From Streptomyces sp. 6-11-2 (lineage in GTDB: Bacteria > Actinomycetota > Actinomycetes > Streptomycetales > Streptomycetaceae), in NCBI RefSeq assembly GCF_006540305.1, contig NZ_BJOR01000001.1, positions 4,526,001 to 4,590,000 on the forward strand: DNA of 64,000 bases, read 5' to 3'. Position numbers and translations under genes: made by a program. Each line of letters opens with the position of its first letter. Position 1 is the first letter of the stretch. Below the pieces are notes generated by a model, which was not told the origin of the DNA, made no database searches, and saw nothing but the letters and a program-made list of their open reading frames with translations. Positions 54,872 through 63,295 of this stretch are shown one piece after another.

Positions 54872-55672
54872 TCAGGCCGACTCGGTCAGCAGCCGGGCCA
54901 GATGCTCCCGCCCCGGACCGAGCAGGTCCGGCAACGGTGCCGCCGCCTCGTACCAGCGCTTCTCGTACTCCCAGCACAGCCAGCCGTCCCAGCCGTGGCG
55001 GGTGAGGACCTCCACGCACTCGGCGAGCGGCAGGGCACCCGCGCCCAGGGGGAGGGGCGTCGTGTCGTCGGCCGAGGCGATGTCCTTGACCTGGACGTAG
55101 CCGAGGTACGGGGAGAGGGCGGCGAAGGTCTCCGGTGGCTGCTCGCCGCCCAGCCAGGTGTGCATCACGTCCCACAGGGCGCCGATCCAGCGGTGGCCGA
55201 CCGGGCCGAGGACGCGCAGGACGTCCGCGCCCGTGCGGTGCGAGTCGTGGGTCTCCAGCAGGACGCGGACGCCCAGGTCGGCGGCGTGTCCGGCGACGGC
55301 CGCCAGCCGCCGGGCGGCGACGGCGTCGCCCTCCGGGGCCGGCCGCCGCGGATCCGCGCCGGGAAACACCCGTACGAAGGAAGCGCCCAAGGCCCCGGCG
55401 AGTTCCAGGAGTTCGCGGATCTCACGGTCCACGGCCGCGTCGTCGCCGGGCGCGGCGACCCGCGGGTACCCGGCGAGCCCCAGGATCTCGACCCCACCCG
55501 CCTCGAACTCGGCGGCCACCTCGGCCCGTTCGGCGGCCCCGAGTCCGGGGTGCACCGGCTCCTCGGGATGGGCGCGCAGTTCGACACCGTGGTAGCCCTG
55601 CGCGGCGGCGAGCCGGACCACGTCCGGTACGGGCAGACCGGGCACACCCAGAGTGGAGAAGGCGAACTTCAT
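54872..55672 (-). CDS. Sugar phosphate isomerase/epimerase-like TIM barrel protein
   Basis: 266-aa protein of the AP-endonuclease-2/xylose-isomerase-like family. The barrel begins MKFAFSTLGVPGLPVPDVVRLAAAQGYHGVELR; metal-site segments LLETHDSHRTG, ALWDVMHTWLGG, VQVKDIASAD and CWEYEKRW hold the expected Glu, Asp, His and Glu. Likely isomerises or epimerises a sugar or keto-sugar. It starts 11 bp after the MarR-GNAT stop, so the two are probably cotranscribed. A second family member lies at 60849. Confidence 0.87.
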   Translation of the reverse strand: MKFAFSTLGVPGLPVPDVVRLAAAQGYHGVELRAHPEEPVHPGLGAAERAEVAAEFEAGGVEILGLAGYPRVAAPGDDAAVDREIRELLELAGALGASFVRVFPGADPRRPAPEGDAVAARRLAAVAGHAADLGVRVLLETHDSHRTGADVLRVLGPVGHRWIGALWDVMHTWLGGEQPPETFAALSPYLGYVQVKDIASADDTTPLPLGAGALPLAECVEVLTRHGWDGWLCWEYEKRWYEAAAPLPDLLGPGREHLARLLTESA

Positions 55673-55683
55673 GGGCACGGACC

Positions 55684-56637
55684 CTACTCCCTCTTCTCGT
55701 CTCGTCCTGCGCCCGGTTCGCCCAGATTCAGCCGCCAGTCCTGGCCCACCAGGTCCTTGCCGAAGGAGTGGTGCGGCTGCTCGGCGACCAGGGCGAAGCC
55801 GTGGCACTGGTAGATGCGTCGGGCGCCGCCGAGCACGTCGTTGGTCCACAGCACCAGGTCCCGGTAGCCGGCCCCGCGCGCGAAGTCGACCACCGCACGC
55901 ACCAGCCGGTCGCCGATGCCCAGTCCGCGCGCCTCGGGTCCGACGAGCAGCAGCCGCAGCCGGGCGGTGGCCGGGGCCTCGTCCCGTACGCACATCACGG
56001 ACCCCACCGGCCGCCCGTCGAGCTCGGCGATCCACACCCGCTCCAGGGCCGGGTCGTGGTCCTCGGCGAAGCCGGCGACGATCCTCGCCACCAGGCCCTC
56101 GTAGTCGGCGTTCCAGCCGTACTCGGCGGCGTACACCGCGCCGTTGCGCTGCACGATCCAGCCCAGGTCGCCGGGTCCGGGCCCGCGCAGCACGACGTCC
56201 TCCGGCCGCGGCGCCCGCCCCTCCGACAGGATCTCCCGTACGGTGCGCATCGCGTCGGCCAGCCGCGGCCGGTCCGCCGGCGGTAGGGAGAGCAGCAGCC
56301 GGCCGACGGACTCCCGCGCCCGCTCCTCCAGCAGGCCGGCGGCGTCCCTGCCCCGCGGGGTGAGAGTGACGCTCCGGCGCCGGGGATCACGCTCGGACGG
56401 CCCACGCTCGACCAGCCCCTCCCGCTCGAACTTGTTGAGGATCCGGCTCAGGTACCCGGCGTCCAGCGAGAGTTCGGCCCGCAGGTCGGCCGCGTCGGTC
56501 CGGGGCGCGTGCGCGAGCTCGTAGAGCACCCGGGACTCGGTGAGCGTGTAGGGGGCGTAGAGGTGGCGGCCGTAGTCGAGGGCGCCGATGGCGTTGGTGT
56601 AGAAGCGGTTGAACGCGCGGATGTCCTGGACGGTCAT
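55684..56637 (-). CDS. MarR-GNAT fusion protein
   Basis: 317-aa two-domain protein. N-terminal MarR winged helix (residues ~5-140: LTESRVLYELAHAPRTDAADLRAELSLDAGYLSRILNKFEREGLVER) and C-terminal GNAT acetyltransferase (residues ~155-310, acetyl-CoA loop LLVGPEARGLGIGDRLV). The fusion is a known family that may acetylate small molecules or itself and regulate nearby genes. ATG start at MTVQDIRAFNRF; the upstream frame is low-complexity. Followed by the TIM-barrel gene in one unit. Confidence 0.92.
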   Translation of the reverse strand: MTVQDIRAFNRFYTNAIGALDYGRHLYAPYTLTESRVLYELAHAPRTDAADLRAELSLDAGYLSRILNKFEREGLVERGPSERDPRRRSVTLTPRGRDAAGLLEERARESVGRLLLSLPPADRPRLADAMRTVREILSEGRAPRPEDVVLRGPGPGDLGWIVQRNGAVYAAEYGWNADYEGLVARIVAGFAEDHDPALERVWIAELDGRPVGSVMCVRDEAPATARLRLLLVGPEARGLGIGDRLVRAVVDFARGAGYRDLVLWTNDVLGGARRIYQCHGFALVAEQPHHSFGKDLVGQDWRLNLGEPGAGRDEKRE

Positions 56638-56749
56638 GTCGGGCCCCGTGGGTGAGGGGGTGGGAGACGGGCGGCGGTTCCGCCGCCGGCCCGGACAGCA
56701 CGGATACTTGACCCAGTCAGAGAAACCGCTCACCCCGAGGCTATCCCCG

Positions 56750-57240
56750 CGACGACCACCCGTCCACGACTGGCGCCCGCCTCACGCCCTGCGGTGGTGT
56801 GCCCGTGAACTCGCGCGGTGGCTCACGCCCTGTGCGGCGCTTCACACGAAGCTCGGCGCTCCCGCGCCCCGTGCGATTCTCAAGCCCCGATGCACGTCTC
56901 CCGCCCCGCCGGGTGCCTCCGTCCCGCGCGGTGTCTCACCCTGCGAGCGCGCGCACGCTGCGGGATCCCGGTGGGTTCGCGTGGGCCGCACACCCTGAGC
57001 GGGTGTGCGCCCGTGGACTCGCGCTGTGTCTCGTGCCCCGCGCTCACGTCCTGCGGGACGTGTCTCCTGTCCTGCGGGACGTGTCTCGTACCCCTCGGGA
57101 TGTCTCCCGTCCCGCCGGGTGCCTTTGCCTTCCTGCGTGGCGCCTCACGTCGCGGGGTCCTCGTCGGCTCGCGCGTGCCTCTCGCCGTGGGGTCCCCGTG
57201 GGCTCGCGCCCGCCTCACGCCCCCCGCGGTGCCCCCGTGG
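56750..57240. repeat. Degenerate tandem-repeat tract next to the LacI gene end
   Basis: The ~575-bp gap (56638-57214) has no credible gene. It is built of diverged copies of elements such as CGCCTCACGCC, GTGCCCGTGGACTCGCG and GTGGGCTCGCG. Two almost exact 19-bp units sit at 57048-57066 and 57069-57087 (21-bp period), with a decayed third after them. The last unit runs into the 3' end of the LacI coding sequence. Confidence 0.7.
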
Positions 57241-58264
57241 ACCCCCGCACCATCAGCTCCCCCGGGACGGTCGCGACCCCTCCGGACGGCGGCTCCTCGC
57301 GGCCCATCGCGATGCGGCCCGCGCGCGCCCCCGCTTCCGCGAGCGGGAGCCGGACCGTAGTGAGGGCGGGGACCGTGTCAACGCTGAAGGGCAGGTCGTC
57401 GAAGCCCGCCACCGAGACGTCCTGGGGGATGCGCAGACCGGACTCGCGCAGCGCGGCGCAGGCGCCCAGGGCGACGGAGTCGTTCGCGGCGACGACCGCC
57501 GTGAGGGACGGGTCGCGGCGCAGCAGCTCCAGGGTGCCCTCGTGGCCGGAGGAGCGGTCGTACCGGCCGTGGACCGTACGGCCGGGGTCGTCCTCGATGC
57601 CCGCCGCCGCCAGCGCCTCCCGGTGGCCCTCCAGCCGGTGGCGGGTGGTCGTCCGCTCCTCGGGGCCCGCGATGTAGCCGAGTCGCCGGTGGCCCAGGGC
57701 GATCAGATGCTCCGTCAACCGCCGTCCGCCGCCCCGGTTGTCGAAGGCCAGCGCGATCGCCTCGGTGCCGGGCGCCGGCGGCCGCCCGCACAGCACCACG
57801 CGCGTCCCGGCGTCGGCCAGCTTGCGCAGCTTCGCCGAGACCGCCGCCGCGTGCGGCTCGTCCTCCACGGCCCCGCCGGTGAGCACCACCGCCGCCGCCC
57901 GCTGCCGTTGCAGCAGGGTCAGGTAGGTCAGCTCGCGGTCCGGTGAGCCGCCCGTGTTGCAGACCACCGCGAGCCGCTCCCCGCCGGCCCGGCCCCCGGG
58001 GCCGCCGATCTCCGACTGGATGGCGCTCGCCATGATCCCGAAGAAGGGGTCGGCGATGTCGTTCACCAGGATGCCGACCAGGTCGGAGGTCGCGGCGGCG
58101 AGCGCGCTCGCGGGGCCGTTGAGCACGTAGTCCAGCTCGTCGACCGCTTTCAGCACCCGCTCCCGGGTGGAGGCGGCGACCGGGTAGTTGCCGTTCAGCA
58201 CGCGCGACACCGTCGCGGGAGAGACCTGTGCGCGGGCCGCCACGTCTGCCAGGGTCACCGTCAT
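57215..58264 (-). CDS. LacI-family repressor of the oxidoreductase/DUF993 operon
   Basis: 349-aa LacI/GalR protein. HTH at TLADVAARAQVSPATVSRVLNGNYPV, hinge ALNGP-ASALAAATSDLVGIL, and a sugar-binding domain ending in PGELMVRGSTGAP. Divergent from the operon starting at 58553, with a LacI-type palindrome between, so it probably represses that operon until its sugar appears. The final codons merge into the repeat tract downstream. ATG start. Confidence 0.92.
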   Translation of the reverse strand: MTVTLADVAARAQVSPATVSRVLNGNYPVAASTRERVLKAVDELDYVLNGPASALAAATSDLVGILVNDIADPFFGIMASAIQSEIGGPGGRAGGERLAVVCNTGGSPDRELTYLTLLQRQRAAAVVLTGGAVEDEPHAAAVSAKLRKLADAGTRVVLCGRPPAPGTEAIALAFDNRGGGRRLTEHLIALGHRRLGYIAGPEERTTTRHRLEGHREALAAAGIEDDPGRTVHGRYDRSSGHEGTLELLRRDPSLTAVVAANDSVALGACAALRESGLRIPQDVSVAGFDDLPFSVDTVPALTTVRLPLAEAGARAGRIAMGREEPPSGGVATVPGELMVRGSTGAPRGA

Positions 58265-58472
58265 CTCGTCGTCCTCCGGTCGCGCATCTCGTCGTCGTAC
58301 GTGCCGTGCTCAGCCGGTACGTGCCACTCGTGGTCCGCCGCGGGGATGCGGCCGCTCAGGGTGTCGAGCAGACCTTACGGCCACCCGCCCCGCCCGTTCT
58401 CCCCCTCGAACGACCACGTCCTGGACGCGCTCTTGTCCGGACCGCTGTCCAGAGGCTAGCTTCTCTGTGCAT

Positions 58473-58486
58473 AGAAAGCGCTTGCT
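58473..58486. promoter_or_regulatory. LacI-type operator upstream of the oxidoreductase operon
   Basis: AGAAAGCGCTTGCT, with the perfect core AAGCGCTT (58476-58483), 67 bp before the GTG of the first gene. Typical LacI/GalR operator with central CG. Confidence 0.75.
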
Positions 58487-58552
58487 GCAACGCTCACCTG
58501 TACGACCACCGGGGGCGTACGCGGCGCGTGGACCGCGTACGAAGGGACTGAC

Positions 58553-59704
58553 GTGACACGCAAGACGGTGCGGATCGCCATGAACGGCGTGACCGGTCGC
58601 ATGGGGTACCGCCAGCATCTGGTCCGCTCGATCCTCGCCCTGCGCGAGCAGGGCGGACTCGACCTCGGCGACGGCACCGTGCTGTGGCCGGAACCGGTTC
58701 TGGTCGGCCGGCGCGAGCACGCCCTGCGGGCGCTCGCCGAGAAGCACGGCCTGGAACACGTCTCGACCGACCTGGACGCGGTCCTCGCCGACCCGGCGGT
58801 CGACATCTACTTCGACGCGCAGGTCACCTCGGCCCGCGAGGAGGCGATCAAGAGGGCGATCGCCGCCGGAAAGCACGTCTACACCGAGAAGCCCACCGCC
58901 ACCGGCCTGGAGGGCGCTCTGGAGCTCGCCCGGCTCGCCCGCGAGGCCGGCGTCAAGCACGGCGTCGTCCAGGACAAGATCTTCCTGCCCGGACTGCTCA
59001 AGCTGAAGCGGCTGATCGACGGCGGCTTCTTCGGCCGGATCCTGTCCGTGCGCGGCGAGTTCGGCTACTGGGTCTTCGAGGGCGACTGGCAGGACGCCCA
59101 GCGCCCGTCCTGGAACTACCGCGCCGAGGACGGCGGCGGCATCGTCGTCGACATGTTCCCGCACTGGGAGTACGTGCTGCACGAGCTGTTCGGCCGGGTC
59201 ACCTCCGTGCAGGCCCTCACCGCCACCCACATCCCCCAGCGCTGGGACGAGAACGGCAAGCCCTACGAGGCCACCGCCGACGACGCCGCCTACGGCGTCT
59301 TCGAGCTCGACGGCGGCGCGATCGCCCAGATCAACTCCTCCTGGGCGGTCCGCGTCAACCGCGACGAACTCGTCGAGTTCCAGGTGGACGGCACCGAGGG
59401 GTCGGCCGTCGCCGGCCTGCGCAACTGCCGCGTCCAGCACCGCTCCGCCACCCCCAAGCCGGTCTGGAACCCCGACATCCCCGCCACCGAGGCCTTCCGC
59501 GACCAGTGGCAGGAGGTGCCCGACAACCAGGACTTCGACAACGGCTTCAAGGCCCAGTGGGAGCTGTTCCTCAAGCACGTCTACGCGGACGCCCCCTACC
59601 ACTGGGACCTGCTCGCCGGCGCCCGCGGCGTCCAGCTCGCCGAGCTGGGCCTGAAGTCCTCGGCCGAGGGCCGCCGCCTCGACGTACCGGAGATCCAGCT
59701 GTGA
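58553..59704 (+). CDS. Gfo/Idh/MocA-family oxidoreductase
   Basis: 383-aa NAD(P)-dependent dehydrogenase. N-terminal Rossmann fold (VRIAMNGVTGRMGYRQHLVRS), the EKP motif with active-site Lys (GKHVYTEKPTA), and a C-terminal alpha/beta domain (EDGGGIVVDMFPHWEYVLHELFG). Members oxidise sugars, inositols or glycosides, often at C3. First gene of a three-gene operon behind a LacI operator. GTG start with AAGGGA upstream. The next gene overlaps its stop. Confidence 0.9.
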   Translation: MTRKTVRIAMNGVTGRMGYRQHLVRSILALREQGGLDLGDGTVLWPEPVLVGRREHALRALAEKHGLEHVSTDLDAVLADPAVDIYFDAQVTSAREEAIKRAIAAGKHVYTEKPTATGLEGALELARLAREAGVKHGVVQDKIFLPGLLKLKRLIDGGFFGRILSVRGEFGYWVFEGDWQDAQRPSWNYRAEDGGGIVVDMFPHWEYVLHELFGRVTSVQALTATHIPQRWDENGKPYEATADDAAYGVFELDGGAIAQINSSWAVRVNRDELVEFQVDGTEGSAVAGLRNCRVQHRSATPKPVWNPDIPATEAFRDQWQEVPDNQDFDNGFKAQWELFLKHVYADAPYHWDLLAGARGVQLAELGLKSSAEGRRLDVPEIQL

Positions 59705-60852
59705 CCATCCGACTGCCCGGCGCGGGCGGGACGCTGCGGACCTACGAGCCCCGCACCGAGCCGCTCGCCCCTGCCCCGGGCACGCCCTTCACCTCCCGCA
59801 CGGTCTTCTCGGCGGCGCACGTCGTCGCCGACCCGTTCGCGGATGTGTCGCCCGACTCGCCCGCCGCCGTCGACTGGGACGCCACCCTCGCCTTCCGCCG
59901 CCATCTGTGGGCCCACGGGCTCGGCGTCGCCGAGGCCATGGACACCGCGCAGCGCGGCATGGGCCTGGACTGGGCGGGCGCGGCCGAGCTGATCCGCCGG
60001 TCCGCGGCCGAGGCCCGTGGCGTCGGCGGGCGGATCGCCTGCGGCGTCGGTACCGACCAGCTCACCGGCGGCTCGCTCGCACGGATCCGGGCCGCGTACG
60101 AGGAGCAGCTCGCCGTCGTGGAGGAGGCGGGCGCCCAGGCGATCCTGATGGCCTCGCGCGCCCTGGCGGCCACGGCCGAGAGCCCGGAGGACTACCTGGA
60201 GGTCTACGGCCACCTGCTCCGTCAGGCCACCGACCCGGTGATCCTGCACTGGCTCGGCCCCATGTTCGACCCGGCCCTCGACGGCTACTGGGGCTCGGCC
60301 GACCTGGACGCGGCCACCGACACCTTCCTCGAGGTCATCGCCGCCCACCCCGACAAGGTCGACGGCGTGAAGATCTCGCTCCTGGACGCCCAGCGGGAGA
60401 TCGACCTGCGCCGCCGCCTGCCGCAGGGCGTGCGCTGCTACACCGGCGACGACTTCAACTACCCGGAGCTGATCGCCGGCGACGAGCAGGGCTTCAGCCA
60501 CGCGCTGCTCGGCATCTTCGACCCGCTCGGACCGCTGGCGGCCGAGGCGGTACGGGTTCTGGACACCGGGGACGTCAAGGGCTTCCGCGGCCTGCTCGAC
60601 CCCACGGTCGAACTGTCCCGGCATCTCTTCCAGGCCCCCACCCGCTTCTACAAGACCGGCGTGGTGTTCCTGGCCTGGCTCGCCGGGCACCAGACGCACT
60701 TCACGATGGTCGGCGGTCTCCAGTCGGCCCGCTCCCTGCCGCACCTCGCCCGCGCCTACGAACTCGCCGACGGACTCGGCCTGTTCCCGGATCCGAAGCT
60801 CGCCGAGGAGCGGATGAAGAACCTGCTGTCGCTGTACGGGGTGAACCAATGA
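59701..60852 (+). CDS. DUF993 protein (dihydrodipicolinate-synthase-like barrel)
   Basis: 383-aa protein of the DUF993 family, with a likely aldolase-type TIM barrel: GRIACGVGTDQLTGGS, AILMASRALAATAESPEDYLEVY, ILHWLGPMFDPAL, and GVKISLLDAQREIDLRRRL with a candidate Schiff-base Lys in VDGVKIS. The family is uncharacterised as far as I know and usually sits beside Gfo/Idh and epimerase genes. GTG start overlapping the preceding stop (GTGA), so translation is coupled. Confidence 0.85.
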   Translation: MTIRLPGAGGTLRTYEPRTEPLAPAPGTPFTSRTVFSAAHVVADPFADVSPDSPAAVDWDATLAFRRHLWAHGLGVAEAMDTAQRGMGLDWAGAAELIRRSAAEARGVGGRIACGVGTDQLTGGSLARIRAAYEEQLAVVEEAGAQAILMASRALAATAESPEDYLEVYGHLLRQATDPVILHWLGPMFDPALDGYWGSADLDAATDTFLEVIAAHPDKVDGVKISLLDAQREIDLRRRLPQGVRCYTGDDFNYPELIAGDEQGFSHALLGIFDPLGPLAAEAVRVLDTGDVKGFRGLLDPTVELSRHLFQAPTRFYKTGVVFLAWLAGHQTHFTMVGGLQSARSLPHLARAYELADGLGLFPDPKLAEERMKNLLSLYGVNQ

Positions 60853-61685
60853 GCACGGGCCTGGAACGCTTCTCGATCAACCAGATGACGGTCAAGCAGC
60901 TGTCACTGCCGGAACTGGTGGACAACTGCCTGGAGTTGGGTGTGCCGGGCGTGGGCCTGTGGCGCGAACCGGTGCAGGCGTACGGGGTGGAGGCCGCCGC
61001 CAAGCTCGTACGGGACGCGGGCCTCACCGTCACCACCCTGTGCCGGGGCGGCTTCCTCACGGCGATCGACCCGGTCGAGCGGGCCGAGGCGCTGGGCGAC
61101 AACCACGCGGCGATCGACGAGGCCGCGGCGCTCGGCACGGACACGCTGGTGCTGGTCTCCGGCGGACTGCCCGCCGGGAGCAAGGACCTGCGCGGGGCCC
61201 GTGAGCGCATCGCGGACGCCCTCGCCGTCCTCGGCCCGTACGCGGCCGAGCGCGGTGTCCGCCTGGCCATCGAGCCGCTGCACCCCATGTACGCCGCCGA
61301 CCGCTGCGTGGTCTCCACCCTCGCCCAGGCGCTCGACCTCGCCGAGCGTTTCCCCGCCGACCAGGTCGGCGTCACCGTCGACACGTACCACATCTGGTGG
61401 GACGACACCGCTCCGGAGCAGATCGCGCGGGCGGGCGCGGGCGGCCGCATCCACACCTTCCAGCTCGCCGACTGGACCACTCCGCTGCCCGAGGGCGTGC
61501 TCAACGGCCGCGGCCAGATCGGCGACGGCTCGATCGACATGCGGGAGTGGAAGCGGTACGTGGAGGCGGCCGGCTACACCGGCGCCATCGAAGTCGAGCT
61601 GTTCAACGATGAGTTGTGGGCCCGGGACGGACGGGAGGTACTGGCGGAGACGGCGGACCGGTTCGTGGCGCACGTGATCCAATGA
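60849..61685 (+). CDS. Sugar phosphate isomerase/epimerase-like TIM barrel protein
   Basis: 278-aa barrel (RFSINQMTVKQLSLPELVDNCLELGVPGVGLWREP; metal-site segments LAIEPLHPMYAADRC, VGVTVDTYHIWWD, FQLADWTTPLP, IEVELFND). Third gene of the operon, with an ATGA overlap to the DUF993 gene. With the oxidoreductase it probably isomerises or eliminates an oxidised sugar. Related to but distinct from the protein at 54872. Confidence 0.9.
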   Translation: MSTGLERFSINQMTVKQLSLPELVDNCLELGVPGVGLWREPVQAYGVEAAAKLVRDAGLTVTTLCRGGFLTAIDPVERAEALGDNHAAIDEAAALGTDTLVLVSGGLPAGSKDLRGARERIADALAVLGPYAAERGVRLAIEPLHPMYAADRCVVSTLAQALDLAERFPADQVGVTVDTYHIWWDDTAPEQIARAGAGGRIHTFQLADWTTPLPEGVLNGRGQIGDGSIDMREWKRYVEAAGYTGAIEVELFNDELWARDGREVLAETADRFVAHVIQ

Positions 61686-61689
61686 CCGT

Positions 61690-62262
61690 ATGACGGAGAA
61701 GGACAGGAGCACGTCCCTGGGGCCGTTGGAACTGACCGACGGCCGCTGGGTGGTGGGGGACCCCAGTGGGCCGAAGGGCTACTGGGTCGAACTCCGCGCG
61801 GACGGGCTGTACCAGCACGAGCCGGACTCGGAGGGACAGCTGATCCCGTGGCCCAGGGTCATGCTGGGGATGCTCTTCACCCTGGGCGCCAAGTACCCGG
61901 CGAGGGGAAACTACTCCCCGATGGGAATGCTCGGCGGCCTGCCGGGACCCTGGAGGGGGCGGGGCAGCGGTTATCTGCACATGACGCTGCGACACCCCTA
62001 CGAGGACTGGGTGGCCCGCTTCGACCGGCACCCCCGCTTCTACGGTGGCACCGAACTCGTACTGTTTGAAGAACTGCTGAGACAGACCGTCCAGGCAGGC
62101 GAGGCGCACCTGTTCGGCGACCCGGCCTGGCTGGGCTCCGTGACCGGACAACTGGCCCTCCTGCGGCCCTGGTCGGCCCGCGCGATACGGGAGGCGGTGG
62201 CAGAGGCTCGGCAGGTCAGGCAGCGGCCGCGAGACGAAGAGGGAAGCCCCGGGAGCTCCTGA
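61690..62262 (+). CDS. Conserved hypothetical protein
   Basis: 190-aa soluble protein without signal or membrane segment (ELTDGRWVVGDPSGPKGYWVELRADGLYQHEPDSEGQLIPWPRVM... GDPAWLGSVTGQLALLRPW). I recognise no domain. It starts four bases after the epimerase stop and could be the last gene of that operon, although the content suggests no metabolic role. Convergent with the ribokinase gene. Confidence 0.68.
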   Translation: MTEKDRSTSLGPLELTDGRWVVGDPSGPKGYWVELRADGLYQHEPDSEGQLIPWPRVMLGMLFTLGAKYPARGNYSPMGMLGGLPGPWRGRGSGYLHMTLRHPYEDWVARFDRHPRFYGGTELVLFEELLRQTVQAGEAHLFGDPAWLGSVTGQLALLRPWSARAIREAVAEARQVRQRPRDEEGSPGSS

Positions 62263-62305
62263 CCACTGAGGACGCCGACCGGCTTGTTCCAAGGAAGGGG
62301 AGCAG

Positions 62306-63208
62306 TCAAAGGGCGTCGACCGCAGCCGCCGTGGGGTAGGCCTCCTGTGCGCCCCTCCGGGTGACGGCGATCGCGCCGACCCGGGCCGCGTAGGCCGTCG
62401 CTTCCTCGAGGGTCGCGCCCGCGCCCAGCCGCCAGGCCAGCGCCGCGGTGAACGCGTCGCCCGCGCCGGTGGTATCCACGGCGTCCACCTTCACCGAGGG
62501 GACCCGGGCGACCCCGTCGGCGGACGCCACCAGCGCGCCCTCGCCGCCCAGGGTGATCACCACCGAGCGCGGGCCCAGGGCGAGCAGGTCCCGCGCCCAG
62601 CCCTCGGGGGTGTCGCCCGCCTCGGCGCCGCCCAGAATCACCTGTGCCTCGTGCTCGTTCACGATCAGCGGGTCGCAGGCCGTCAGGAGCTCTGGCGTCA
62701 GGGGACGCGGCGGCGAGGGGTTCAGTACGAAACGGCTTCCCGGCGCCAGGTTCCGCACGACCTCCACGACCGTCTCCAGCGGGATCTCCAGCTGTGTCGA
62801 GATCACCCGGGAGGCCCGCAGGAGGGCGCCGGCCGCGCGGACGTCGTCGGGGGTGAGCCGGCCGTTGGCGCCCGGCGCGACCACGATGCTGTTGTCCCCG
62901 GACGGGTCCACCGTGATCAGCGCGATCCCGGTCGGCGCGCCGCCGACCAGCACGCCCACCGTGTCGACCCCGGCCGCGCGCTGGGAGTCGAGCAGCAGCC
63001 GGCCGTGGTGGTCGTCGCCGACCCGGGCCAGCAGGGCCGTGCGGGCCCCGAGCCGGGCGGCGGCCACCGCCTGGTTGGCGCCCTTGCCGCCCGGGTGGAC
63101 GGCCAGGTCGGAGCCGAGCACCGTCTCCCCGGCCGCGGGCCGCCGCTCGACACGGGTCACCAGGTCGGCGTTGGCCGACCCGACGACCAGAAGGTCGTAT
63201 TCGTACAT
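62306..63208 (-). CDS. rbsK: Ribokinase (PfkB family)
   Basis: 300-aa sugar kinase phosphorylating ribose, or a related sugar, at O5. Signatures: N-terminal VVGSANADLVTRV, HPGGKGANQAVAAARLGA, and C-terminal DTTGAGDAFTAALA with the catalytic Asp. ATG start. It lies 87 bp downstream of a LacI gene on the same strand, so regulator and kinase are probably one unit. No ribose transporter is in the window. Confidence 0.92.
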   Translation of the reverse strand: MYEYDLLVVGSANADLVTRVERRPAAGETVLGSDLAVHPGGKGANQAVAAARLGARTALLARVGDDHHGRLLLDSQRAAGVDTVGVLVGGAPTGIALITVDPSGDNSIVVAPGANGRLTPDDVRAAGALLRASRVISTQLEIPLETVVEVVRNLAPGSRFVLNPSPPRPLTPELLTACDPLIVNEHEAQVILGGAEAGDTPEGWARDLLALGPRSVVITLGGEGALVASADGVARVPSVKVDAVDTTGAGDAFTAALAWRLGAGATLEEATAYAARVGAIAVTRRGAQEAYPTAAAVDAL

Positions 63209-63295
63209 GAGTGCTGCCTCCTCGCAGAGGGTGGTTCAGTGGTTCAGGGGGGTCGGCAGGTCAGCCGGTGAACCCGGCGGGCCTCGTCGGCGCGC

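Noticed and set aside
56880..57218. 112-codon minus-strand open frame in the repeat tract
   Set aside because: Low-complexity Arg/Pro/Thr sequence produced by the degenerate repeats; no ribosome-binding site or domain.
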